From: Shinella sp. SUS2
Lineage (GTDB): Bacteria; Pseudomonadota; Alphaproteobacteria; Rhizobiales; Rhizobiaceae
NCBI RefSeq assembly: GCF_001262505.1
Contig: NZ_KQ410728.1
Coordinates: forward strand, 124,001 to 188,000
Reading direction: 5' to 3'
Length of the DNA: 64,000 nucleotides
A program made the translations under genes and the position numbers. The notes under the pieces were generated by a model. It ran no database searches. It worked only from the letters and a program-made list of their open reading frames with translations, and had not been told where the DNA came from. Positions within the stretch are counted from its first letter, which is position 1, and every line of letters begins with the position of its first letter. Of this stretch, positions 1 through 10,995 are shown in pieces.

Positions 1-1125
1 GCCCATGACGGCGAAGACATTTTTCAAGCCCGGCACACGGCCGATCAGCGGCAGGCCGGTGCGGGTGGTGCCAAAGGGGGCCGCCCAGACGTGGTCGGGC
101 TCCGGCAGGGCGAGGCCGAGCAGGCTTTCCGCCTTGCGGCGGATGGTTTTTGCCTTCTGTCGGAGCTTCTTTGTTGAAGCATAGGCCTCGGCGCTGCCCT
201 CGTCCTCGCCGCCGACGATCAGCCGTCCGTTGCGCGTGCGGCGGAGGTAGAGATAGGGGTTGGCGCCCTCCCAGACGATGCAGGTCTTCAGCCAGTCCGG
301 CAGCGTGGTGCCCGGCGGCGTGGCGAGCGCCCAGGTGGAGACGATGGCGTGGTTCTCGTCGGCGACGGCCTTCAGAAATTCGTAGCCGGAGCAGAAGACG
401 GCATGGCGGGCAGAGACGATCCGCCCCTCGGCCGTCGCCAGAAAGGCTGCGTCCGCCGTGCTGCGCAGATCGGTGATTTGGAGCGGGCTGACGAGTTCGA
501 CGCCGCGCGTCATCGCTGCACGCAGGATGCCGGCGGCCAGCTGCGCCGGGTTCGCCGCAGCGGAGACGTTGCTGAGGATGGCGCCGGTGCGCGCAATCGA
601 AAAGCGTTCGGCAAGGGTGGTGGCGTCGAGATAGTCGGCCGCAATGCCGGCCGCGCGGCGCGCCTCGGCCTCTTCCTGCAGGGCCTGGCGGCCATAAGCC
701 TTGCCGGCGAGGAACAGGGTTTGCTTGCGCGCGAAACCGCAGGAGAGGCCGAGATCGGCGACGATTTCAGACAGGCTTTCGACAGAACGGGCGGAGCGCT
801 GCCAGGCGCGCCGGGCCTTCGGTACGCCGATCATGTCCGAGAGCCTGGAGAGCGGGAGGTCGATCTCGTGCTGGATCATCGCGGTGCTGGCGAGCGTGCT
901 GCCCTGCACGGGGGGACGCCGGTCGATGACGAGGATGGCGCGCCGGCCATCCGCCAGTGCATGGGCCATCAGCGCTCCGGAAATCCCGGCGCCGACGATG
1001 ACGACGTCGTAGTCGGCGCGTGACGGCCTTTGCCGCGTGCGCAGCGCAAGGCGCGGCGAACCGGCCCAGAGAGGGCGGGCTTCATGCAGGTCGCGCTGGC
1101 GGGTGATGTCGCGGGATCTTGGAAT
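1..1125 (-). CDS. FAD-dependent oxidoreductase (DAO/DadA-like), C-terminus off the window
   Basis: Flavoprotein likely to oxidise an amine or amino acid; substrate unknown. 375 codons are visible and the frame is open at the left edge. A Rossmann FAD motif, VVIVGAGISG, lies at residues 41-50, and GLKNVFAVMG near the visible end matches the C-terminal FAD-contact region of the DAO family, so probably only a short tail is missing. No ATG, GTG or TTG lies in frame near the expected N-terminus. An AGGAG (minus strand, 1137-1133) sits 7 nt before an in-frame ATT at 1125, giving a protein beginning (M)PRSRDITRQRDLHE, so I place the start there. It is divergent from the VOC gene. Family is well supported; the start is inferred. 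Confidence 0.8.
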   Translation of the reverse strand, partial: MPRSRDITRQRDLHEARPLWAGSPRLALRTRQRPSRADYDVVIVGAGISGALMAHALADGRRAILVIDRRPPVQGSTLASTAMIQHEIDLPLSRLSDMIGVPKARRAWQRSARSVESLSEIVADLGLSCGFARKQTLFLAGKAYGRQALQEEAEARRAAGIAADYLDATTLAERFSIARTGAILSNVSAAANPAQLAAGILRAAMTRGVELVSPLQITDLRSTADAAFLATAEGRIVSARHAVFCSGYEFLKAVADENHAIVSTWALATPPGTTLPDWLKTCIVWEGANPYLYLRRTRNGRLIVGGEDEGSAEAYASTKKLRQKAKTIRRKAESLLGLALPEPDHVWAAPFGTTRTGLPLIGRVPGLKNVFAVMG

Positions 1126-1272
1126 GGGCGGGCTCCTGTGCCGAGGGGCGCATCCGCAATGGCCGGACGACGGAAAAGTTCCCGCAAGGCGCGGCGGGCC
1201 GTGCTGGCGCTTGCATTGCGCGCCGAAAGCGGGCAAAGCACGGGGCGCCTGAAACACGCCGGATTTTTCGCC

Positions 1273-2166
1273 ATGACCGTGAGTTCGAGAACGCCCCGCC
1301 CGATCGACCATCTGGTGCTGCCGGTGTCCGACCTCGGGGTGGCCCGCGAGCGCCTGACCGCGCTCGGCTTCACCGTCGCCAGGGACGCCCGCCACCCTTT
1401 CGGCACGGAAAACTGTTGCGTCTTCCTTGCCGACGGCGCCTATCTGGAGCCGCTCGGCATCGCCAACCGCGAGGAATGCGAGGAAGCGGCGCGTGGTGGC
1501 AACGTCTTCGTCGCGCGCGACCAGGCCTTCCGCTTCCGCCGCGGCCTTGAGGGCTTTTCCGGCATTGCCATGGCGAGCGGCGATGCCTGGGAGGACGACC
1601 AGCGCTACACCCAGGCCGGCCTTTCCGGCGGCGAGGTGCTGGAATTTTCCCGCGACATGCTGCTGCCCGACGGGACCAGCGCCACCGGCAGCTTCCGCCT
1701 TGCCTTCGCCGCCGACCTGCGCAGCCCCGATTTCTTCTTCTTCGCCTCGCAGCGCATCCTGCCGCTGCCGGCCGACCGCAAGGCGCTGGAGGCCCACGAG
1801 AACGGCGTCACCGCCCTGTCCGAGGTCGTCCTGTCGGAGCAGAATCCGACGGATTTTCAGTATCTGGTGCAGGAGGCGGCCGACGAGCGCGAGGTCGAGG
1901 CCCTGTCGTTCGGCATGTCCGTCGATACGCCGCGCGGGCGCATCACCGTGCTCAACGATGCCGGCCTTGCGGGATTTTACGGGATCGCGCCGGTTGCCGG
2001 CACAGATCGCGGCCTGAAAGGGCGCGCAGTCGTCTTCAAGGTTGAAAATACAGCGGAATGCGAGCGTCTCCTGACGGAGCGCGGCATCGCCTTCCAGAAA
2101 CGGGACAACCGTCTCCTCGTGCCGCCGGCACCGGGGCAGGGCGTCCTCTTTGTCTTCGGAGAATGA
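1273..2166 (+). CDS. VOC (glyoxalase-like) superfamily protein
   Basis: 297 aa. It opens with [24 protein letters not shown], the usual start of a vicinal-oxygen-chelate fold, and has a second related half after residue 150 ([19 protein letters not shown]), as in the Glyoxalase_3 type. Such proteins bind a metal and act on small, often aromatic or dicarbonyl, substrates; this one cannot be assigned a reaction. The ATG at 1273 is chosen because the fold begins 10 residues later; an open frame upstream to 1030 is antisense to the oxidoreductase start and has no domain content. Its stop lies 1 nt before the kdsA ATG, so the two are probably co-transcribed. Confidence 0.8.
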   Translation: MTVSSRTPRPIDHLVLPVSDLGVARERLTALGFTVARDARHPFGTENCCVFLADGAYLEPLGIANREECEEAARGGNVFVARDQAFRFRRGLEGFSGIAMASGDAWEDDQRYTQAGLSGGEVLEFSRDMLLPDGTSATGSFRLAFAADLRSPDFFFFASQRILPLPADRKALEAHENGVTALSEVVLSEQNPTDFQYLVQEAADEREVEALSFGMSVDTPRGRITVLNDAGLAGFYGIAPVAGTDRGLKGRAVVFKVENTAECERLLTERGIAFQKRDNRLLVPPAPGQGVLFVFGE

Positions 2167-2167
2167 G

Positions 2168-3007
2168 ATGAACACCAATTCCACCGTCGTCGTCGGCGAA
2201 GACGCCAAGAAGGTCACCTTCGCCCAGGACAAGCGCTTCTCGCTGATCGCAGGCCCCTGCCAGATGGAGAGCCGCGACCACGCCTACATGATGGCCGAGG
2301 CACTGGTCGCGATGACCGAAAAGCTTGGCATCGGCCTGGTCTACAAGTCCTCCTTCGACAAGGCGAACCGCACCTCGCTCTCCGGCAAGCGCGGTATCGG
2401 CCTTGAAAAGGCGCTGGAAATCTTCGGCGACCTCAAGAAGGATTTCGGCTTCCCCGTTCTTACCGACATCCACACGGAAGAGCAGTGCGCCATCGTCGCC
2501 GAGACGGTCGATATCCTGCAGATCCCGGCCTTCCTGTCGCGCCAGACGGACCTGCTCGTCGCCGCCGCCAAGACCGGCCGTACGATCAACGTCAAGAAGG
2601 GCCAGTTCCTAGCGCCCTGGGACATGAAGAACGTGCTGGCGAAGTTCACCGAGAGCGGCAACCCCAACGTCATGCTGTGCGAGCGCGGCGCCTCCTTCGG
2701 CTACAACACGCTCGTCTCCGACATGCGCTCGCTGCCGATCATGGCTTCGCTCGGCGCGCCGGTCGTCTTCGACGCCACGCATTCGGTGCAGCAGCCGGGC
2801 GGGCAGGGCGGTTCCTCCGGCGGCCAGCGTGAATTCGTCGAGACGCTGTCGCGCGCGGCGATTGCCGTCGGCGTTGCCGGTCTCTTCGTCGAGACCCATG
2901 AGGACCCGGACAACGCCCCCTCCGACGGCCCGAACATGGTGCATCTGAAGGACATGCCGCGCCTTCTGGAAAAGCTCGTCGCCTTCGACGACATCGCCAA
3001 GGCCTGA
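2168..3007 (+). CDS. kdsA: 2-dehydro-3-deoxyphosphooctonate aldolase (KDO-8-phosphate synthase)
   Basis: Condenses phosphoenolpyruvate with arabinose-5-phosphate to KDO-8-phosphate for the lipopolysaccharide core; cytosolic. 279 aa, normal length. Motifs: [10 protein letters not shown] (Cys31), [37 protein letters not shown]. The Cys in AGPC, rather than the Asn of the E. coli enzyme, marks the metal-dependent class. The ATG at 2168 follows GGAG at 2158-2161; an in-frame TTG at 2150 would lie inside the VOC gene. Enolase, which makes the PEP co-substrate, is the next gene. A hairpin terminator follows, so eno probably has its own promoter. Confidence 0.96.
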   Translation: MNTNSTVVVGEDAKKVTFAQDKRFSLIAGPCQMESRDHAYMMAEALVAMTEKLGIGLVYKSSFDKANRTSLSGKRGIGLEKALEIFGDLKKDFGFPVLTDIHTEEQCAIVAETVDILQIPAFLSRQTDLLVAAAKTGRTINVKKGQFLAPWDMKNVLAKFTESGNPNVMLCERGASFGYNTLVSDMRSLPIMASLGAPVVFDATHSVQQPGGQGGSSGGQREFVETLSRAAIAVGVAGLFVETHEDPDNAPSDGPNMVHLKDMPRLLEKLVAFDDIAKA

Positions 3008-3013
3008 CGTTTC

Positions 3014-3046
3014 AAACGGATGACATGGAGACATGGCATCCGTTTT
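3014..3046 (+). terminator. Rho-independent terminator after kdsA
   Basis: Nine-base perfect arms (AAACGGATG at 3014-3022, CATCCGTTT at 3037-3045) flank a 14-nt loop, ending in TTTT then CCCG. It starts 6 nt after the kdsA stop. The long loop and short U-tract make it moderate rather than strong. Confidence 0.6.
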
Positions 3047-3083
3047 CCCGACGGCGCCCGACACCATTGTAATTTCTGCATCG

Positions 3084-4412
<1,329 letters not shown>

Positions 4413-4432
4413 TCAGGCACGACGCATCTTTC

Positions 4433-4472
4433 GGCGGCAGCGCGAGAAGACGCGCTGCCGCCGTTTTCGTTT
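4433..4472 (+). terminator. Strong terminator after eno
   Basis: Twelve-base perfect arms (GGCGGCAGCGCG at 4433-4444, CGCGCTGCCGCC at 4451-4462), 6-nt loop, then GTTTTCGTTT. Lies 20 nt after the eno stop. Confidence 0.9.
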
Positions 4473-4476
4473 CTAT

Positions 4477-4578
4477 GAGGGGCGGGGCTGCCCGCCCCTC
4501 TCCGACGGCAAGCAATCGCATCTGGAATTCGACATTGCCGCATTCCCCATTTCCATGCGGGGAGAAGGAGAATGCGGC
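4477..4578. repeat. Two stem-loops in the eno-psuG gap, possible degraded intergenic palindromic element
   Basis: The 264-nt gap between convergent eno and psuG holds no gene. After the eno terminator lie two more palindromes. One has arms GAGGGGCGGG and CCCGCCCCTC (4477-4486, 4491-4500) around GCTG. The other has GCCGCATTC and GAATGCGGC (4537-4545, 4570-4578), with CCCC and GCGGGGAGAAGG between them. Rhizobial genomes carry many intergenic palindromic repeats with GGGGAGAAGG and GATGAGGGGC cores, and this looks like a decayed copy. That identity is inference; only the palindromes are seen. Nothing recognisable lies in 4579-4676. Confidence 0.4.
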
Positions 4579-4676
4579 GCCGCTTTCATTCCAGACGCGG
4601 GGGCCTTGTCGTTGGGGGAGGTGTCCGGCTGACCGGAAGGAGCAGGGCAGGCCGTGCGGCTGCCCCGCAGGGCGGC

Positions 4677-5603
4677 TTAGTCCGCCAGCGCCACGGCGAT
4701 TTCCGCCGCGAGGCGCGCATTGTTCTCGACGAGCGCAATATTGGTCTTGAGGCTGCGGCCGTCCGTCAGGCGGAACAGGCTGTCGAGCAGGTAGGGCGTC
4801 ACGGCCTTGCCGGCGATCTCGTCGCGTTCGGCATTGTCGAGCGCGCGGGCGATGTAGATCTCCATCTCCTCGCGGGCGATCTCGTCGGCCTCCGGCACCG
4901 GATTGGCGATCAGCATGCCGCCGTCGACGCCGAGCTGGTCGCGCACCTTCTGGAAATTGGCGATGGCGGCCGGGCTGTTCAGCGTCAGCGGGCTTTTGAG
5001 CCCCGAATCGCGCGACCAGAAGGCCGGGAAGGTGGGGCTGTCGTAGGTGACGACGGGCACGCCGCGCGTCTCCAGCACTTCAAGGGTCTTCGGAATGTCG
5101 AGGATCGCCTTGGCGCCCGCGCAGACGACGATGACGCCGGTGCGCGACAGTTCGTCTAGGTCGGCGGAGATGTCGAAGGTTTCTTCCGCCTTGCGATGCA
5201 CGCCGCCGATGCCGCCGGTCGCAAAGACCTTGATGCCGGCGCGGGCGGCGCCGATCATCGTCGCCGCAACGGTCGTCGCGCCCGTGCGGCGCTCGGCGAT
5301 CGCGAAGGCGAGGTCGGCGCGCGACAGCTTCATCGCGCCCTCGGTCTGCGCCAGCGTTTCCAGCGTCGCATCGTCGAGGCCGATATGCAGGATGCCGTCG
5401 ATGACGGCGATCGTCGCCGGCACGGCGCCTTCTTCGCGGATGATGCGCTCGACGCTGCGGGCCATGTTCAGGTTGCCCGGATAGGGCATGCCGTGGGTGA
5501 TGATCGTCGATTCGAGCGCGACGATCGGCGCGCCGCGGCTCTTGGCGGCGGCGACTTCGTCCGAATACTGCATCGGCAGGAGGGTGGAAACGGGTCTGGT
5601 CAT
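4677..5603 (-). CDS. psuG: Pseudouridine-5'-phosphate glycosidase
   Basis: Splits pseudouridine 5'-phosphate to uracil and ribose-5-phosphate. 308 aa. The family signature VALESTIITHGMPYPGNL is near the N-terminus, followed by SRADLAFAIAERRTGATTVAATM, FATGGIGGVHR, VVCAGAKAILDIPKTLE, and NSPAAIANF and NPVPEADEI towards the C-terminus. The ATG at 5603 is chosen because the protein aligns from MTRPVSTLL; the longer open frame to 5891 overlaps psuK. It lies 34 nt downstream of psuK on the same strand, so the two form a pseudouridine catabolic operon. No transporter or regulator gene accompanies them here. Confidence 0.95.
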   Translation of the reverse strand: MTRPVSTLLPMQYSDEVAAAKSRGAPIVALESTIITHGMPYPGNLNMARSVERIIREEGAVPATIAVIDGILHIGLDDATLETLAQTEGAMKLSRADLAFAIAERRTGATTVAATMIGAARAGIKVFATGGIGGVHRKAEETFDISADLDELSRTGVIVVCAGAKAILDIPKTLEVLETRGVPVVTYDSPTFPAFWSRDSGLKSPLTLNSPAAIANFQKVRDQLGVDGGMLIANPVPEADEIAREEMEIYIARALDNAERDEIAGKAVTPYLLDSLFRLTDGRSLKTNIALVENNARLAAEIAVALAD

Positions 5604-5637
5604 GCGAGGTCCTTGCAGGAATTTCGGCAAAAAAGTC

Positions 5638-6585
5638 TCATGCCATTCCTTCGGCCTCCGGCACAAGGGAAAGTGCGGCCTGAAGCGCCGCCTGCGACAT
5701 TTCTTCGGCGACGGCGAGCGGCGAGCGCACGGTGATCGCCGCGGCGGCAACCCCGTGGCGCAGCGCCTCGCCGATCTCGTGGCCGCTGATCCAGGCGTCG
5801 AGGAAGCCGGAGGCGAGCGAATCGCCCGCGCCGGTGACGTCGCCGAGCGCGGGGGCTTCCGGCGGCGCAACGCATGCGGCGCGCTTGGCATCGAAGGCGA
5901 TGACGCCGCGGCCGCCGCGCGTCACGACACCGGCGGAAAGGCCGGCTGCGCGCAGCGCCTTCGGCCAGTCGGCCGGATTGTCCGGTGCTGCGCCCGTCAG
6001 TGTGCGCGCCTCCGCCTCGTTCATGAACAGGAAGGCGAGGGCGGGAAGGCTAGCGGCGAACCGCGGGACCTTGGCCGGTGAAATGGCGATTCCGGCGATC
6101 GGCACACCTGCGGCGCGCGCCGCCGTCGTCATGGCCGCCAGCGTTTCGGCCGGCAGGTTGGCATCGGTGAGGATCAGCCCCGCCGCAGCGACCGCATCGC
6201 GCATCGCCCGCTGCTGCAGGCGGCGCGGCGAGAAGAGGCGGTAGAGTTCCATGTCCGCCAGGGCGATGACGAGATTGCCGTCCCGCTCGATGATCGCCGT
6301 ATAACTTGGTGTCGCCCGGTCGAGGAAGGTGAAGGGCGTGTCCTCGACCCCCGCCGCCTCCGCTGCCGCCGCGACGATGTCGCCGTCCGCATCGCCGCCG
6401 CGCGGCGAGACGAGCCGCACCGTCCGGCCGAGCCGGGCGAGGTTGCGCGCCGCATTGAACGCGCCGCCACCCGCTTCCACGAACCAGGCGCCGGGATTGC
6501 TCGCCCCCGGCGCCGTCTCGCCGGCAATGCGCCCGCGCCTGTCCACATGGGCGCCGCCCATCACCAGTATCGTCTTTCCCGTCAT
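5638..6585 (-). CDS. psuK: Pseudouridine kinase (PfkB family)
   Basis: Phosphorylates pseudouridine at the 5' position, feeding PsuG. 315 aa PfkB sugar kinase. Signature 1 is [15 protein letters not shown] (about residues 39-53). Signature 2 is [17 protein letters not shown], with the catalytic Asp in GAGD. The substrate is inferred from the adjoining psuG; alone, the sequence supports only a ribokinase-like fold. The start codon at 6585 lies about 235 nt from the divergent recA start, so the promoters share a spacer that contains a second AAAGAGAACAAA copy. Confidence 0.92.
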   Translation of the reverse strand: MTGKTILVMGGAHVDRRGRIAGETAPGASNPGAWFVEAGGGAFNAARNLARLGRTVRLVSPRGGDADGDIVAAAAEAAGVEDTPFTFLDRATPSYTAIIERDGNLVIALADMELYRLFSPRRLQQRAMRDAVAAAGLILTDANLPAETLAAMTTAARAAGVPIAGIAISPAKVPRFAASLPALAFLFMNEAEARTLTGAAPDNPADWPKALRAAGLSAGVVTRGGRGVIAFDAKRAACVAPPEAPALGDVTGAGDSLASGFLDAWISGHEIGEALRHGVAAAAITVRSPLAVAEEMSQAALQAALSLVPEAEGMA

Positions 6586-6734
6586 CGTCTTCCTTCATTC
6601 CCGCGGCACGATTCGCCTGCAACCGTGCAGACCCTGCGCGGGTACATCCTTGTTCCGCCACGGCTTTCAACAGCCCTAAACGAAAAGAGAACAAACGCTC
6701 GTTTCACGAAATCATTCAAATGGATGAATGGATC

Positions 6735-6763
6735 TTGCAAAAAGAGAACAAAATGTGTACATA
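6735..6763 (+). promoter_or_regulatory. recA promoter with overlapping SOS (LexA) operator
   Basis: A -35-like TTGCAA (6735-6740), a 17-nt spacer and a -10-like TACATA (6758-6763) are overlain by TTG-N11-CAA (6735-6751), the operator form described for Rhizobium etli recA. GAAC-N7-GTAC (6746-6760) is one base off the alphaproteobacterial GAAC-N7-GAAC/GTTC-N7-GTTC LexA box. A bound LexA would cover the whole promoter. The recA ATG is 57 nt further on. Confidence 0.75.
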
Positions 6764-6819
6764 GCTTTCATCGACGGCTTCGTTGCCTGTCTTGCTTCAA
6801 TAACCTAAAGGTGGACGAA

Positions 6820-7908
<1,089 letters not shown>

Positions 7909-7941
7909 TCGCCGCGCAACGGTTTCGCAAAAACATCGAAG

Positions 7942-7974
7942 ACCGGCCTCTTCTTCGCGAAAGGCCGGTTTTTT
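7942..7974 (+). terminator. Terminator after recA
   Basis: Arms ACCGGCCT (7942-7949) and AGGCCGGT (7962-7969) around a 12-nt loop, followed by TTTTT, 33 nt past the recA stop. Confidence 0.88.
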
Positions 7975-8177
7975 GGTGTCTGGACAGGGGCCGAGGCGGG
8001 CGATAAAAGCCTTCAGTTCTCGCGCGCGCCAAGGTTTTCGACCTTCCGCCTCCTCTAAGCGGCAGGCGCGGGCGGTTTCGACGGAATTCGCGGATGGGCG
8101 ACCTTGACGGGTCTTCCGGGCGGGCACTCCGGCCGGCGAGGCGGTTTCGCCATCGTTGCAGTGAATTGGGTGGGTGA

Positions 8178-8197
8178 TGCGCCGGTTTTCCGGCGCA
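8178..8197 (+). other. Stem-loop in the recA-alaS gap, alaS leader
   Basis: Perfect 8-bp hairpin, TGCGCCGG-TTTT-CCGGCGCA, ending 25 nt before the alaS ATG with no U-tract after it. The 314-nt gap otherwise holds the recA terminator and no gene. The hairpin could be a leader element or mark an mRNA end; function unknown. Confidence 0.4.
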
Positions 8198-8222
8198 AAA
8201 GGGCAGAGATGAAGGACGCGAT

Positions 8223-10883
8223 ATGAGCGGCGTGAATGAGATCCGGTCGACTTTCCTCGACTATTTCCGAAAGAACGGCCACGAGATCGTGTCGTCCAGC
8301 CCGCTCGTGCCGCGCAACGACCCGACGCTGATGTTCACCAATGCCGGCATGGTGCAGTTCAAGAACGTCTTCACCGGCCTGGAATCACGTCCCTATTCCA
8401 CCGCGACGACAGCCCAGAAGGTCGTGCGTGCCGGCGGCAAGCACAACGACCTCGACAATGTCGGCTATACCGCGCGGCACCTGACCTTCTTCGAGATGCT
8501 CGGCAACTTCTCGTTCGGCGACTATTTCAAGGAGCGCGCCATCGAGCTTGCCTGGACGCTGGTGACGAAGGGGTTCGATCTGCCGAAGAACCGGCTGCTC
8601 GTGACCGTCTATTCCGAGGACGAGGAAGCGGCCATCCTCTGGAAGAAGATCGCCGGCCTTTCCGACGACCGGATCATCCGTATCCCGACCTCGGACAACT
8701 TCTGGCAGATGGGCGACACCGGTCCCTGCGGCCCCTGTTCGGAAATCTTTATCGACCAGGGCGAGCATGTCTGGGGCGGCCCGCCCGGCTCGCCCGAAGA
8801 GGATGGCGACCGGTTCCTCGAATTCTGGAACCTCGTCTTCATGCAGTTCGACCAGACGGCGCCCGGCGAGCGCAGTCTGCTGCCGCGCCCGTCGATCGAC
8901 ACCGGCATGGGCCTCGAGCGCATGGCCTGCATCCTGCAGGGCGTGCAGAGCGTTTTCGAGACCGATCTTTTCCGCACGCTGATCTCGGCCGTCGAGGAGG
9001 CCGTCGGCACGAAGGCCGAGGGCGAAGCGGCAGCGAGCTGCCGGGTCATCGCCGATCACCTGCGCTCCTCCGCCTTCCTGATCGCCGACGGCGTCCTGCC
9101 GTCGAACGAGGGCCGCGGCTACGTCCTGCGCCGCATCATGCGCCGCGCCATGCGCCACATGCAGCTGCTCGGCGCCCGCGAACCTTTGATGTGGTCGCTG
9201 CTTCCCGCGCTCGTCGGCGAAATGGGCCGCGCCTATCCCGAACTCGTGCGGGCCGAGGCGCTGATCTCCGAGACGCTGAAGCTCGAGGAAACCCGTTTCC
9301 GCAAGACGCTGGAGCGCGGCCTGTCGCTGCTCTCGGATGCCACCGTGACGCTCAAGACGGGCGACATGCTGGATGGCGAGACCGCGTTCAAGCTGTACGA
9401 TACCTATGGCTTCCCGCTCGACCTGACCCAGGACGCGCTGCGCGCCCGGGACATCCATGTCGACCTTTCCGGCTTCAACGATGCGATGCAGCGCCAGAAG
9501 GCGGAAGCGCGCGCGAACTGGTCCGGCTCCGGCGACAAGGCGACGGAAGCCGTTTGGTTCGAGCTGAAGGAAAAGCACGGCGCGAGCGAATTCCTCGGAT
9601 ATGACACGGAGACGGCCGAGGGCGTCGTCCAGGCGATCGTCCGGGACGGCAAGATGATCGACGGCGCCACTGCCGGCGACAGCGTCCAGATCGTCGTCAA
9701 CCAGACGCCGTTCTACGGCGAATCGGGCGGCCAGATGGGCGATACGGGCGTGATCGTCAGCGACCATGCGCGCCTTGCGGTGACCGATACGCAGAAGAAG
9801 GGCGAGGGCGTCTTCGTCCACAGTGCCGTCGTCGAGAGCGGCAAGCTTGCCGTCGGCGACGCTGTCGCCCTGACGGTGGATCACGCCCGCCGCTCGCGCC
9901 TGCGCGCCAACCACTCCGCCACCCACCTGCTGCACGAGGCGCTGCGCGAGGTGCTCGGCACCCATGTCGCCCAGAAGGGCTCGCTGGTCGCGCCCGAGCG
10001 CCTGCGCTTCGACGTCTCCCATCCCAAGCCCATGTCGGCGGAGGAGCTGCGCGTCATCGAGGACATGGCGAACGAGATCATCGTGCAGAACGCGCCGGTC
10101 ACCACCCGCCTGATGACGGTGGACGACGCGATCGCGGAAGGCGCTATGGCGCTCTTCGGCGAAAAGTACGGCGACGAGGTGCGTGTCGTTTCCATGGGCA
10201 CCGGCCTGCACGGCGCCAAGGCGAACCGGCCCTACTCGGTCGAACTTTGCGGCGGCACGCATGTGTCGGCGACGGGCGAGATCGGCCTCGTGCGCATCCT
10301 TTCGGAAAGCGCGGTCGGCTCGGGCGTGCGCCGTCTCGAGGCACTGACGGGCGAGGCGGCCCGGGCCTACCTTGCCGAACAGGACGAGCGCGTCAAATCG
10401 CTCGCCACCACGCTGAAGGCGCAGCCGGGTGAAGTGCTCGCCCGCGTCGAGGCGCTGGTCGAGGAGCGCCGCAAGCTGGAGCGCGAACTGACCGAGGCGA
10501 AGAAGAAGCTGGCGCTGTCGGGCGGCACCGCCGGCGGCGATGACGGCGTGCGCGAGGTCGCGGGCGTGAAATATCTCGGCAAGGTGGTCACCGGCGTCGA
10601 GCCGAAGGACCTGAAGAGCCTTGCCGACGACGGCAAGAAGAGCCTCGGCTCCGGCATCGTCACCTTCGTCGGCGTTTCGGCCGACGGCAAGGCGAGCGCC
10701 GTTGTCGCCGTCACCGAAGACCTTACCGGCCGGTTCAGCGCTGTCGACCTCGTGCGCCGCGCCTCCGAAGCGCTTGGCGGCAAGGGTGGCGGCGGGCGTG
10801 CGGACATGGCGCAGGCCGGTGGCCCGGATGGTGCCAAGGCGGGCGACGCGATCGAGGCGGTCGCCGGCGCGATCGCCGGCTGA
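8223..10883 (+). CDS. alaS: Alanyl-tRNA synthetase
   Basis: Charges tRNA-Ala; cytosolic. 886 aa, full length. The class II catalytic core opens with [21 protein letters not shown] and includes [18 protein letters not shown]. Editing-domain zinc ligands are visible: HSATH at residues 564-568 and C676 in [14 protein letters not shown] coiled segment ([17 protein letters not shown]) leads to the C-Ala domain, which has the usual Gly-rich [16 protein letters not shown]. The ATG at 8223 follows GAAGGA. Closed by a strong terminator. Confidence 0.98.
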   Translation: MSGVNEIRSTFLDYFRKNGHEIVSSSPLVPRNDPTLMFTNAGMVQFKNVFTGLESRPYSTATTAQKVVRAGGKHNDLDNVGYTARHLTFFEMLGNFSFGDYFKERAIELAWTLVTKGFDLPKNRLLVTVYSEDEEAAILWKKIAGLSDDRIIRIPTSDNFWQMGDTGPCGPCSEIFIDQGEHVWGGPPGSPEEDGDRFLEFWNLVFMQFDQTAPGERSLLPRPSIDTGMGLERMACILQGVQSVFETDLFRTLISAVEEAVGTKAEGEAAASCRVIADHLRSSAFLIADGVLPSNEGRGYVLRRIMRRAMRHMQLLGAREPLMWSLLPALVGEMGRAYPELVRAEALISETLKLEETRFRKTLERGLSLLSDATVTLKTGDMLDGETAFKLYDTYGFPLDLTQDALRARDIHVDLSGFNDAMQRQKAEARANWSGSGDKATEAVWFELKEKHGASEFLGYDTETAEGVVQAIVRDGKMIDGATAGDSVQIVVNQTPFYGESGGQMGDTGVIVSDHARLAVTDTQKKGEGVFVHSAVVESGKLAVGDAVALTVDHARRSRLRANHSATHLLHEALREVLGTHVAQKGSLVAPERLRFDVSHPKPMSAEELRVIEDMANEIIVQNAPVTTRLMTVDDAIAEGAMALFGEKYGDEVRVVSMGTGLHGAKANRPYSVELCGGTHVSATGEIGLVRILSESAVGSGVRRLEALTGEAARAYLAEQDERVKSLATTLKAQPGEVLARVEALVEERRKLERELTEAKKKLALSGGTAGGDDGVREVAGVKYLGKVVTGVEPKDLKSLADDGKKSLGSGIVTFVGVSADGKASAVVAVTEDLTGRFSAVDLVRRASEALGGKGGGGRADMAQAGGPDGAKAGDAIEAVAGAIAG

Positions 10884-10913
10884 CCGGCAGGACCGGAATG
10901 CAAATGGATCATG

Positions 10914-10939
10914 GCGGCGGGCTTCGGCCCGCCGCTTTT
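10914..10939 (+). terminator. Strong UUCG-capped terminator after alaS
   Basis: Nine-bp perfect stem GCGGCGGGC / GCCCGCCGC (10914-10922, 10927-10935) closed by a TTCG tetraloop and followed by TTTTG, 30 nt after the alaS stop. Confidence 0.92.
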
Positions 10940-10995
10940 GTTTGCGAAGTCTTCAAGGTTTGTCCCTAGCATCCTGCGCGTGCGGAGTGGGTGTT

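Noticed and set aside
349..1023. 224-codon plus-strand frame at the left end
   Set aside because: It is the shadow of the FAD oxidoreductase, whose VVIVGAGISG motif is on the minus strand.
2150..2167. TTG start extending kdsA by six residues
   Set aside because: The ATG at 2168 has a well-spaced GGAG; the extension lies inside the VOC gene.
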